Shown here in pieces: positions 51,463-61,982 of a stretch of DNA of 64,000 nt. The stretch covers positions 62,001 to 126,000 of the forward strand of contig WGME01000018.1 in assembly GCA_016125225.1 (NCBI GenBank), written 5' to 3'. A program made the translations under genes and the position numbers. How positions within the stretch are numbered: the first letter of the stretch is position 1; each line of letters starts with the position of its first letter. This DNA is from a bacterium. Its GTDB lineage: Bacteria; Planctomycetota; Planctomycetia; Planctomycetales; Planctomycetaceae. The notes under the pieces are model-generated. The model had not been told where the DNA came from. It ran no database searches and saw only the letters and a list, made by a program, of their open reading frames with translations.

Positions 51463-53043
51463 GTGAATCGTGATGCTAATCATTTGGCAAACTCTGCCGA
51501 TCGGACCGGTTGGTCAAAGTACGCAAAAGCGACTGGGCTGGCCCTCACATGTGCCGCCGGGTTGTCGCAGGTCTGTTCGATTTCCGCCGCGGAACCGAAT
51601 CAGGAATCCCATTGGCCGCGGTGGTTGAAGCTGTCGCGAGTTCCCCAGCGGTCGGAAGTGCCAACAAAGCCGAAGCCGACGGCGAATATCACCGCCACAC
51701 CCAAGGCCACCCCGCAACACCACGAACCGCAGCTTCCGCTGGCCGCATCTGCTCCTGAAGCTCATGAGACTACTCCGATTCAAACGGTCTCCGCCGATAT
51801 TGCGGCTGATGCTCCGGCTGCGATCGCTCCCATTCCGGTTACGGTTCCGCCCACTCCGGAAGAAGCACGTGCCCAGGCCGATATGCTGGGCATGACACTC
51901 GAAATGCTGGTCGCCTTGGCCGACGCCCATCATCCGCGACTGACAGCAGCCTACCAGCAGATTCAAGCCGCTCAAGGTCGTGCCGTGCAGGCCGGACTGT
52001 ATCCCAACCCCGTGGTCGCCACGTCATCGCCACAATGGGATGGCAATGAAAGTCAGTTCAACGGCTTCGTTTCGCAGGAAATTGTCACCGCGAAAAAACT
52101 GAAACTCGATGTCGCCGCCATTCAACGGGAAGTCTCGCAGGCCCAGTTCGCCTGGCAGCAGGAACGCTTTGGAATTCTCACGGCTCTCCGACAGCAATAC
52201 TACTCCACGCTTGCCGCACAAAGCCGAGTGGCTGTGCTGACTTCGCTGGTGCAGATCGCCCACCATTCGCGAGATGTCTCCCGGAAACTTCTGGATGCCG
52301 GTGAGGGAACGCGAGGCGATACCCTGCTGTTCGACATCGAAGTCGATCGGGCTGAAGTCGCGTTGGCGAATGCCGAAACGGTCTATCGCGTGGGACGACG
52401 GCAACTCGCGATTCTGGCTGCCGTGCCCGATATGGAAATCGATCGCCTTGCGGGAGACCTGGACCAAAAGCTGCAGGATTACGATCTGCAGGAACTCCGG
52501 TTTGCGATTGCGGCGGTGAATCCGCAAGCGAACATCGCCCGGTTGGAAATCGATCGGAATTCCTACCGACTGCGTCGTGCCGTGGTGCAACCGATTCCGA
52601 ACATCGACATCATGGGGGGCTACCAACGGCAGGTCGGCGTGCCTCAGGAAGATCAGGGCTTATTCCAGGTAACGATGACGGTGCCGTTGTGGAATAAGAA
52701 TCAGGGTAATATCTTCGCTGCGGAAGCCGAACTGGCCGGTGCCCGGGCCGACTTGAACCGCGTGGAACTCGACCTGGGTAACCAGGCGGCCGATGCCTTG
52801 CAGGTCTATCAGACCGCTGGGCAACTGGTCGACCGTTATGAAGTTCAGATTCTGCCGAAAGCCCGCGAGACATTGAACCTGACGCAGCAGCTGTACGCTC
52901 AGGGCCAGATCGATTTCCTGCGGTTGCTGCAGTCGCAAAAGACTTTGCTGGAAGCCGAACTGGCCCGGTTGGAGGCCCTGGAACAACGCTGGATTTCCGC
53001 GGCCATGATCGCGGGTCTGTTGCAGACTGAACACTTCCCGTAA
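51463..53043 (+). CDS. TolC family outer membrane factor
   Basis: 526 aa. A signal peptide (GLALTCAAGLSQVCSISA) is followed by a 90-residue low-complexity Pro/Thr/Ala linker, then two outer-membrane-efflux repeats. Each has the long helices of the periplasmic barrel, for example LEMLVALADAHHPRLTAAYQ to FGILTALRQQYYSTLAAQ, and AELAGARADLNRVELDLGNQ to TLNLTQQLYAQGQIDFLRLL. The pattern PNPVVATSSPQ is the usual beta-strand start. Such trimers form the exit duct for RND or ABC pumps, with CusC/NodT as the nearest style. No pump or adaptor gene is adjacent. The GTG at 51463 has AAGGA seven bases upstream. Confidence 0.92.
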   Translation: MNRDANHLANSADRTGWSKYAKATGLALTCAAGLSQVCSISAAEPNQESHWPRWLKLSRVPQRSEVPTKPKPTANITATPKATPQHHEPQLPLAASAPEAHETTPIQTVSADIAADAPAAIAPIPVTVPPTPEEARAQADMLGMTLEMLVALADAHHPRLTAAYQQIQAAQGRAVQAGLYPNPVVATSSPQWDGNESQFNGFVSQEIVTAKKLKLDVAAIQREVSQAQFAWQQERFGILTALRQQYYSTLAAQSRVAVLTSLVQIAHHSRDVSRKLLDAGEGTRGDTLLFDIEVDRAEVALANAETVYRVGRRQLAILAAVPDMEIDRLAGDLDQKLQDYDLQELRFAIAAVNPQANIARLEIDRNSYRLRRAVVQPIPNIDIMGGYQRQVGVPQEDQGLFQVTMTVPLWNKNQGNIFAAEAELAGARADLNRVELDLGNQAADALQVYQTAGQLVDRYEVQILPKARETLNLTQQLYAQGQIDFLRLLQSQKTLLEAELARLEALEQRWISAAMIAGLLQTEHFP

Positions 53044-53062
53044 TCGACGGCCGGGCAATCGA

Positions 53063-54751
<1,689 letters not shown>

Positions 54752-54816
54752 CAAGTGCTACCGTGAAAGGCGAATCGAGAATTCGGACAACTATCGCTTC
54801 CAACCAACGGAATTCA

Positions 54817-56835
54817 TCACTCCGGCAGTTTCGCGGCGGCCTGAGCCTTGGCCCGGACCTCTTCGAGTTTGACCGGCTTGCCCCCCTGGCGTTTGCTTTC
54901 GTCGGCGGCCTCCATGAAGGTGTAGAGTTCCAGTGTCTCTTCAGCGGTCACAGGAAGTTCTCCTGACTTAAAGAACTTGACGATCTCCACGGCAAGCGGG
55001 CGATAGCCACCAAAGCCGCCGAGATCGACCACACCCTTTTCACCAAAGGCACGGCCACCGTAACCGCTGCCGCCCTGGCGAATTCCACGGAACGTGCCGA
55101 TGCGGCCGTCCGCCCAGGTGCCGGTCACCAGATCGAACGAGTCGCTATGAGCGCGCGTGACCGATTCGCAACCAGTTCCCATCACCGTGTACAGAATCTC
55201 GACGCCATGAATGCCGTACCAGAAGAGATCGGGATGGGTCGCTTCCAGAGAGCACGGGCTGAAGGCATCGCAACCGGTCACCTTGCCAATTTTTCCATTT
55301 CGCACTTCTTGAGCCATAGCCATGTAACGCAAAGACGACGACGAGAAAATGGGCGTGTTGTACTTCTTCGACGCTTCGAAGATCGCGATCGCATCGGTAA
55401 GGCTGCCAGCGATCGGCTTATCGATGAAGCACTTCTTACCAGCCTTCAGCACGGGGAGCACCTGCTCCAGATGCGGACGGCCGTCATTCGTTTCCAGCAA
55501 TACGCAATCGACCTTTTCCAGCAAGGCGGGGATAGAATCGACAATCTCGATGCCCATCTCTTCGAACTGCTGGGTATAGCCGGGGACGCGGTCGGTGCTT
55601 GACTTGATGTCGGGACTTCCTTTGGGATAAGCCGCGACTACCTTACAGCCAGCGACATCGGCTTCGGCATTCGGATCATTCAGTAATTTGGCAAAGGCCG
55701 GTGCGTGCGAGGTATCAAGTCCGATGACGCCAATGCGAATGACTGCCGGTGTCGCGGGGGCATCGGTCGCGACGGTCTCGGTCACCACTTCCGCAGGAGC
55801 AGTCCCCGTCAGTCCCGCTAGACTCCAGGCCAAAACCGACAGATCCTGACCTCCGGTGAGTGCAGTCTGCCCATCGGGACTGACAGCCAACGCGAGAATT
55901 TTGGCGGTATGCCCTTCCCCAACCGCGAGTTCTGCACCATCTACCGCACGCCAGACACGCAGGCTATGACCGCCTTTGGCTCGACCGCCGCCGATACTGA
56001 CCACGGCTTCTGACGACGGCAAAAATGCGACCGCATTGACCGGACGTTGATGGCCACCGAAGAAACCGAGCAGTTTGTCATTCGGCAGATCGTAGACTAG
56101 GGCCCGCTCATCCAAACCACCCGTGACCAGCCAGTGTCCGTTCGGGGAAAAGGCCGCACACAATGCGGCGCGGGTATGATCGGTCCAAGTTTGCATGGCC
56201 TGACCCGTGGCGTCGCGCAACACGACTTCACCCGCTTTGGTTGGGCGGAGTTCATCACCGGCGACGGTCACGAATTTCGTTCCGTCGGCCGACCAGGCGA
56301 CGCCATTGACCGGGAAACTATGTCCGGCGAGGAGAGTCGAAGTGCGATTCGAGAGATCCCACAGTCGGGCCGTTTCATCATCGGAGACACTCACCAGATG
56401 TTTGCCATCGGGAGAGAAAGCCACTCCCGTGATGCTGCCACGATGTCCGGGGAGTTCCGCGACCAGTGTAGCCTGGTCGGTGTTCCAGAGTTGCAGGCTC
56501 TGATAACCCCCGATCGCGAGCAGGCTGCCATCGGCTGTCCAAGCCAGCGCTTGCACTCGGCCAAACGCCCCTTCCATTCGGCGTTCGAGCTGATGTGTCG
56601 CCGTCGAGTTCAGCAGCACCAGATCTTTTTGACCGATGGCATAGGTGGCCCCCTGCGGATGAAGCGCCAAGGCAGTGACCGCTGCATCGAGTTTGGAGAC
56701 AGCCGTGACGGCCGATAAGGGTTGCGGCGTCTCGGCGGGAGCGATCGGCGGTGCGGCAGTCACCTTCGAGAGGCACAACAGCGTGGACAGAACAACCGCA
56801 ACACATCCACTCGATACAGACAACGGGCGCAGCAT
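54817..56835 (-). CDS. exported fusion of seven WD40 repeats and a Gfo/Idh/MocA oxidoreductase
   Basis: 672 aa. After a signal peptide (VAVVLSTLLCLSKVTA), residues about 50-345 carry seven WD40-type blades such as VAFSPDGKHLVSVSDDETARLWD and AAFSPNGHWLVTGGLDERALVYD, enough for one closed propeller. From about residue 365, RIGVIGLDTSHAPAFAKLL starts a Gfo/Idh/MocA domain: Rossmann part, CFIDKPIAGS at the EKP position, and the C-terminal alpha/beta part ending with WYGIHGVEIL and EIVKFFKSGELPV. Family members are NAD(P)-dependent sugar oxidoreductases. A GLDTSH sequence replaces the usual GxGxxG, which questions cofactor binding. The ATG at 56835 has an AAGGGG. It probably shares a transcript with the NCS2 permease gene. 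Confidence 0.9.
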   Translation of the reverse strand: MLRPLSVSSGCVAVVLSTLLCLSKVTAAPPIAPAETPQPLSAVTAVSKLDAAVTALALHPQGATYAIGQKDLVLLNSTATHQLERRMEGAFGRVQALAWTADGSLLAIGGYQSLQLWNTDQATLVAELPGHRGSITGVAFSPDGKHLVSVSDDETARLWDLSNRTSTLLAGHSFPVNGVAWSADGTKFVTVAGDELRPTKAGEVVLRDATGQAMQTWTDHTRAALCAAFSPNGHWLVTGGLDERALVYDLPNDKLLGFFGGHQRPVNAVAFLPSSEAVVSIGGGRAKGGHSLRVWRAVDGAELAVGEGHTAKILALAVSPDGQTALTGGQDLSVLAWSLAGLTGTAPAEVVTETVATDAPATPAVIRIGVIGLDTSHAPAFAKLLNDPNAEADVAGCKVVAAYPKGSPDIKSSTDRVPGYTQQFEEMGIEIVDSIPALLEKVDCVLLETNDGRPHLEQVLPVLKAGKKCFIDKPIAGSLTDAIAIFEASKKYNTPIFSSSSLRYMAMAQEVRNGKIGKVTGCDAFSPCSLEATHPDLFWYGIHGVEILYTVMGTGCESVTRAHSDSFDLVTGTWADGRIGTFRGIRQGGSGYGGRAFGEKGVVDLGGFGGYRPLAVEIVKFFKSGELPVTAEETLELYTFMEAADESKRQGGKPVKLEEVRAKAQAAAKLPE

Positions 56836-56926
56836 AAGACCCCTTCTCCCTCAGATGACCGGAATCATGAGCAGCAGGGGGAATTATGCAGCGACAGGGC
56901 ACTCGCTGCCAAGCGCGCCGCAAGAA

Positions 56927-57973
56927 TCAGGTGCGCGCGGGCTGATTCATCGGGGAGACCACACTCCCCAATCGCCCAAAGATCATGCGACCAGCACTGT
57001 TCTGTAACACACTTGTCACAATCACATCGATCTCCTTGCCGATCAATGCCGACGACTGTTCGCAGACCACCATAGTGCCGTCATCGAGATAGCCGACCCC
57101 TTGCCCCATGGCTTCCCCTTCGCGGATCACACGAATCCGCAGGTTTTCTCCGGGGAGATAGCGGGGCTTCAGGGCGTTGGCGACATCGTTGAGATTCACG
57201 ACATCGACGCCCTGGACGCTGGCGACTTTGTTCAGATTGAAATCGTTGGTAACAATCCGTCCCCCGAGTCGCTTGCCCAATGCGACCAGGCGCTGGTCGA
57301 CCGATTGTCCTTCCAGATCCTTCTCTTTGACTTCGTACATCCGGATATCGACGTTCGGATTCTGCTGCAGCTTGGTTAACACATCGAGACCGCGGCGACC
57401 ACGCATCCGGCGGACTTTGTCGTTGCTGTCCGCAATGTCCTGCACCTCTTCCAGCACGAAGCTCGGCACCAGGATTTCCGTATCAAAGATATGGGTATCG
57501 GTCACGTCGGCGATGCGTCCATCAATCAAGGCACTGGAATCAAGCAGCAGCGGACGGCCCCCTTTGATTTCCTTCGCGAATTCCACATAAGGAATGACGA
57601 AGCGAAAATCGTCTTTGGTCTGCAACAAAAGAGTAATACAGATGTAGGGCAACACGATCACAATCAGCGTGGTCGCAAAAGCACCGAAACCGCTGTTCGC
57701 CAACACGGGTTGCAGGGCCACATTCAGGAGGTAAGCCAGCAACGTACCGATCAGCAACCCAAAGTAAATGGCAGAAATCAGGTCAAGCCGTTTACGGGGA
57801 AACAAGGTATCGATAAAGGTGACCGACTGCGTCAGCAGCATCAGAACGACAAACGTCGCAAAGGGATGTTCGTCGACAATGGGCGGTAACACCACCGATC
57901 GAGAATTGATGAGCGTCGCTGCGGCGCCCGCACAGATAAACGCATACATCACACGGATAATGATCAACAGCAT
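56927..57973 (-). CDS. PIN/TRAM domain protein (YacL-like)
   Basis: 348 aa. Four N-terminal transmembrane helices (about residues 4-115) are followed by a PIN nuclease-like domain (140-265) with the acidic residues in LLLDSSALIDGRIADV, LEEVQDIADSNDKVRRMRGRRG and RIVTNDFNLNKVA, then a TRAM RNA-binding domain (about 280-335, with GEAMGQGVGYLDDGTMVVCEQ). This is the Bacillus YacL architecture: a membrane-anchored protein predicted to bind or cleave RNA. The PIN acidic residues are mostly present, so activity is possible. It is divergent from the cNMP-kinase gene. Confidence 0.93.
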   Translation of the reverse strand: MLLIIIRVMYAFICAGAAATLINSRSVVLPPIVDEHPFATFVVLMLLTQSVTFIDTLFPRKRLDLISAIYFGLLIGTLLAYLLNVALQPVLANSGFGAFATTLIVIVLPYICITLLLQTKDDFRFVIPYVEFAKEIKGGRPLLLDSSALIDGRIADVTDTHIFDTEILVPSFVLEEVQDIADSNDKVRRMRGRRGLDVLTKLQQNPNVDIRMYEVKEKDLEGQSVDQRLVALGKRLGGRIVTNDFNLNKVASVQGVDVVNLNDVANALKPRYLPGENLRIRVIREGEAMGQGVGYLDDGTMVVCEQSSALIGKEIDVIVTSVLQNSAGRMIFGRLGSVVSPMNQPART

Positions 57974-58342
57974 GACAAGCCTGTCAGGTGGGGACTTTGT
58001 GGAGGGTGGTTGACCGTATGGGAGGGAATGCGCTCGCCGATACGGAAACCTTCAGATACGTAATATACGATCGACTATCGGAAATCTCCAGATTTCTCCC
58101 CGTTTGGAATGAGATTCTCAACTCGGCATTCGTTGATTTGTCCACGTATCCATGGCTCGAATACACAGGAGCATCCTGGCCTCGGAACATGGTCAACACC
58201 CTAACCCGCAGAATCGATAGTTTGAGCACGAAATTGCTCAGTTCCTTGACGTGCTTCTACAGATTGGAGCACCATAACGGACCGGGAGACGTAAGTAGTT
58301 GCCCGAGATATCGTCAGCCTGGGGGCCAAAGGCAGGTTGTTG
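57974..58342. other. divergent intergenic region
   Basis: About 370 bp between the PIN/TRAM and cNMP-kinase start codons. The inverted repeat GAAATCT-CC-AGATTTC (58081-58096) is the only clear structure. The AT-richer patch around 58050-58070 (GATACGTAATATACGATCG) may be a promoter. Reading frames here lack coding character. Confidence 0.45.
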
Positions 58343-59671
58343 ATGGAGACCCGAACTACCGCCGATCCACTCGGTATGACACAGGCACATGACGCTCAGC
58401 TTCCGCAAGATGTCACTCTGCAAATGTCAGCGATCACCGGTTCACCCGTCTCTGCGGACGATTGCCTGAAGCAGTGCCCGGCCTTTCATCGGCTGAGCGA
58501 TGAACTGCAAACGGCTGTGCGTGAACGTCTGCAACCTCACGAGTTCCAGGCACGGGAATTCCTCATTGCCGAAGGTGTCGCGGGGAAAGGGCTATGGCTG
58601 CTGGTTGAAGGCCGCGTTGAGATTCAGCTCCAGCGGGGCAACGATCCGACGTACATCAGCACCGTTGGTCCGGGTGAAGTCCTCGGCGAAATGTCTTTGC
58701 TGACCAATGAACCGGCGACGGCGTCTGCGATTGCAGCAACGCACACCCAGGCCTATCTGCTACCGGCGGCCGATTTTCATACCCTGGTAGTCCAGTTCCC
58801 CGATCTCGCCATGGTTCTGACACGCGTGATTGCCGCCCGGTTGGGTGGAGCCAACCTCGATGTCCTGGCGGGCAAGGTTCTGGACCAGTACCTGATCCGG
58901 CGGCGATTGGCCAAAGGTGGCATGTCGGTCGTTTATGACGCCGAGCGCCAGTCGGACGGTCGTCGGGCCGCCTTGAAAATGATGAGTCATCGGTTGGTAT
59001 ACGATCCCTGGGCCTTGGCGGCGTTTCAACGTGAGGCCGACCTGATCGCCGATTTTCAGCATCCGAACATCGTGCAACTGCTCGGCAGATTCCAGGCGTT
59101 TCACACCCACTTTATCGCCATGGAGTATTGTGATGGCGAGGACTTAAAGAGCCTGCTGGAGCGCTGCGGGAAACTCCATCTGGATGAAGTGCACCACATC
59201 CTTGGTCAGCTGGCTGCCGCCTTGGACTATTCGCACTCGCATGGCGTGGTGCATCGTGACCTCAAACCATCGAACATCATGCAGACGTCAACCGGCCGGG
59301 TGATGCTGATGGACTTCGGCCTCGCCAAGCCGAGCGTGGAGCAGACACTGCAGCGAGAAGAGATCGTGGGCACACCGCGTTACATGGCCCCGGAACAATT
59401 GCGGGGAGAAGCCGCCCACGAGGTCGCCGATTATTTCGCGTTTGGCTGCATCGCCTACGAACTGGTCCTGGGAATCCCGCTGATATCCGCGAGCACGCTG
59501 TTCGAACTCCGCGAGACCCACCATTACTGGTCGGTCAACAACATCGTGGAAGAATGTGCGACGCGTGATCCGGAAGTCGCCGAGATCCTGCAGCACTGCC
59601 TGCAACCGCTCACCGAACGTCGCACGCTCGATCTGAAGTCGCTCGCCACCTGGGCTCCACCGCTCGCCTGA
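58343..59671 (+). CDS. cNMP-binding-domain Ser/Thr protein kinase
   Basis: 442 aa. Residues about 35-160 form a cyclic-nucleotide-binding-type beta barrel, with the phosphate-binding region GEVLGEMSLLTNEPATASA. The usual Arg that contacts the cyclic phosphate is missing. A Hanks kinase domain follows (about 185-435), with ALKMM, VVHRDLKPSN, LMDFGLAKPS and MAPEQLRGEA. The glycine loop reads LAKGGMSVVYDAE, lacking two of the three usual Gly. This gives a soluble kinase whose regulation by a small ligand may have changed. The ATG at 58343 has AGG six bases upstream; a TTG six bases earlier is in frame. Target unknown. Confidence 0.88.
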   Translation: METRTTADPLGMTQAHDAQLPQDVTLQMSAITGSPVSADDCLKQCPAFHRLSDELQTAVRERLQPHEFQAREFLIAEGVAGKGLWLLVEGRVEIQLQRGNDPTYISTVGPGEVLGEMSLLTNEPATASAIAATHTQAYLLPAADFHTLVVQFPDLAMVLTRVIAARLGGANLDVLAGKVLDQYLIRRRLAKGGMSVVYDAERQSDGRRAALKMMSHRLVYDPWALAAFQREADLIADFQHPNIVQLLGRFQAFHTHFIAMEYCDGEDLKSLLERCGKLHLDEVHHILGQLAAALDYSHSHGVVHRDLKPSNIMQTSTGRVMLMDFGLAKPSVEQTLQREEIVGTPRYMAPEQLRGEAAHEVADYFAFGCIAYELVLGIPLISASTLFELRETHHYWSVNNIVEECATRDPEVAEILQHCLQPLTERRTLDLKSLATWAPPLA

Positions 59672-59689
59672 GCAACTCGTGACTCGGAA

Positions 59690-61684
59690 TCACTGTGCCA
59701 GACGGGCGGGTGCTTTTCCGGCGGCGGGATGAATCGGCCCGATATCGACCTGATCACCCACCTGCAGGATTTCCTGTGGTACGTCGTCCGATAGTTCTTC
59801 GTAGACAGCCGTTTGAATTTTCTGTCGCGTGAGTCCTGCGGGTTTGGCAGCCATTTGTGTTTGCCCCGGACGCACAGCCTGACCATTAGCCAACAGGGTT
59901 CGCATGGTCCGTTTCACTTCGATGCGATCGGCGGGTTCCGGACCGGCAATCAGCAGCACCTCATCGACCAGATTCCGATTGTGCTCTTTCCGCAATTTGA
60001 CCGCGGCACCAAACCGATCGTCACCGAGCTGAATCAGCACTTCTGTTTCAGACTGCACGACAGATCGCAACGGAGTCGCCAGGAATGTGTCGGACGACAG
60101 GCCACCGTTGGGAACAAAGTCGGTCTGTTGCCACACCATGCGATTGAAATCGGTGGAACAGGTCTCCTGCAGCATCTGCAGCACCTGAGCCTGTTGTTGC
60201 GGACCCCGTCCCAAGGCCACAGCCGCCGAGAAGTTCTGCACCGGAATCAACAACGCCAGCGTTTCTTTGACGGATGCTGGTCGGCCCGGCGTCTGCCAGA
60301 GCACGTCGTCCACATAGAACCGTCCGGCTTCTTCCCGCAACAGATACGTCACCGGCTGGCCGCCCTGCGTGGCTTCCACGCGAGTGAGCGCCCCCAGGAA
60401 CTGCATCGAATTCACATCCAGTTGCGGTGAGTCGAACATTTCCAGGGGCAACCCCTGAATCGTAGCGGAATTCAATCGCCGCCAGACCGAGTTCGCAAAG
60501 TCCTGGGTGGAACTGTGCTTCAAGTGGTCGAGATCGCGTTCCGCCAAGGCTTCGCAAAAGAGTTGTAGCATGCTTTGCGCCGTGAAGAGCGCGGCCAAAC
60601 GCTTCTCCTGCCGCGATTCGACTTCGTAAATCGTCACATCTTTCACCAGGAAGTGTGGCGGCGAATTCGGTTCCGGAGAATCTTCCCGATGCATTTCAAT
60701 CTGCACGACTTCACGTTCGCCTTTCAGCAGGAAGTCGGCCCGTTGCCCATGCAGTTTCAGGCTCAACTCATGGTCGATCAACTGCGGCCCCGGCAACAGC
60801 ACCTGCTTGAGGTTGGCAATACTGAGGCTACCCGAGAACAGGTCTTCATCGCACAGCGGCGCCAACGCGACCTTGTCATCGCGCTGATACGCATCGAGAA
60901 AATCGACACAGGTATTCACCGCGATGGCATGCTTGTGCATCGATGGCAGTTGGTCTTCTTCCTTCTTGCTGTCGATGGCCACATCGGTGACTCGCCAAGT
61001 GGTCCCATGCAAAGACAATGTCAAAATCGTGTCACCACCCATACGTGGCAGTTTGACCACGGCGGTGGTTTCATCCAGTTGCGCTTGTGGTTTGAAGTTC
61101 GACGCCGGAGACTTTTCTCCCAGAACATTACCGATCAGACGCGCGAGATAAGACGGCGGCAGACGTTCCAAAGCGGCACTGAATTCCAGGTCGGTCACCT
61201 GCAGCATTCGGTTTCGGTCACCCGCATCGCAAGCATCGATAAACTCGCGAACAGTCAGCAACAGGTCCATTTGCTCGGTGACCGATTTGAAAGTCGTCAC
61301 ACCGAGTTTTTTCTGCTTCAGATAGACGTCGTCAACGACCCATTTTCCGTCGTCGCTGCGGACCAGTTCGTAAAAGACTTCCCGCTTGCCTTCGCCCATT
61401 TCCACCGTGACGCGGCGGTGCGATTCATCCACGAACTCCACTTCCATGACATTCACTTTACCGTCCGGCAGTCGCAGGATTTTAATGTCCTGCAAGGCCG
61501 TCGCGGTGCGCAATGCCCGTTCGCTGAAATCGTGGGAAGACGCCTGCTTCAAACCATCCAGATCTTCGCTTTGCAGACGATCGGCGAAGTTTTGAATGGC
61601 GCGTGACTCGACAAAGTTGGCACATCCAGCCCCCAGGCTGAAGGCCAAACTCGCCAACACGGTCCATCGCACAGTCTTCGGCAT
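59690..61684 (-). CDS. repetitive exported lipoprotein with NTF2/SnoaL-like repeats
   Basis: 664 aa with a lipobox-like signal peptide (LASLAFSLGAGC), so a lipid-anchored envelope protein. The body contains three to four related segments of about 130 residues that begin with a helix such as FIDACDAGDRNRMLQVTDLEF, FLDAYQRDDKVALAPL or FCEALAERDLDHLKHSSTQDF and end with a strand giving YVDDV or YEV-type turns (for example WVVDDVYL, FYVDDVLW). This layout resembles NTF2-like or SnoaL-like domains in tandem. No catalytic motif is seen. The ATG at 61684 has GGGA upstream. It is convergent with the cNMP-kinase gene and divergent from the DUF885 gene. Function unknown. Confidence 0.75.
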   Translation of the reverse strand: MPKTVRWTVLASLAFSLGAGCANFVESRAIQNFADRLQSEDLDGLKQASSHDFSERALRTATALQDIKILRLPDGKVNVMEVEFVDESHRRVTVEMGEGKREVFYELVRSDDGKWVVDDVYLKQKKLGVTTFKSVTEQMDLLLTVREFIDACDAGDRNRMLQVTDLEFSAALERLPPSYLARLIGNVLGEKSPASNFKPQAQLDETTAVVKLPRMGGDTILTLSLHGTTWRVTDVAIDSKKEEDQLPSMHKHAIAVNTCVDFLDAYQRDDKVALAPLCDEDLFSGSLSIANLKQVLLPGPQLIDHELSLKLHGQRADFLLKGEREVVQIEMHREDSPEPNSPPHFLVKDVTIYEVESRQEKRLAALFTAQSMLQLFCEALAERDLDHLKHSSTQDFANSVWRRLNSATIQGLPLEMFDSPQLDVNSMQFLGALTRVEATQGGQPVTYLLREEAGRFYVDDVLWQTPGRPASVKETLALLIPVQNFSAAVALGRGPQQQAQVLQMLQETCSTDFNRMVWQQTDFVPNGGLSSDTFLATPLRSVVQSETEVLIQLGDDRFGAAVKLRKEHNRNLVDEVLLIAGPEPADRIEVKRTMRTLLANGQAVRPGQTQMAAKPAGLTRQKIQTAVYEELSDDVPQEILQVGDQVDIGPIHPAAGKAPARLAQ

Positions 61685-61982
61685 ACGCTCAATTCCCGTT
61701 GGGGGCGAACACTTCGCCCACTGGGTCAGCAGACATTTTCTGCCACATCCGTTGACCTCTGGCTTCTCTCAGAATCCGCCGTCAGGGTCAACCGGGGGTG
61801 TCGCCCACAGCCCACCGTTTCACGCCCGATTTCACGAGATTGGCTGCTGACTGGCGAAATCTGCCGCGCCACCTGCCAGCCAGCGGAAATGACTCGTTAT
61901 TTCCTCGCCAAAGGCGTATTGTCCTGACTAAGACGACCGCCACTACAGACTGCCGCACAAGATTGACGCAGGATTTGTCAGT

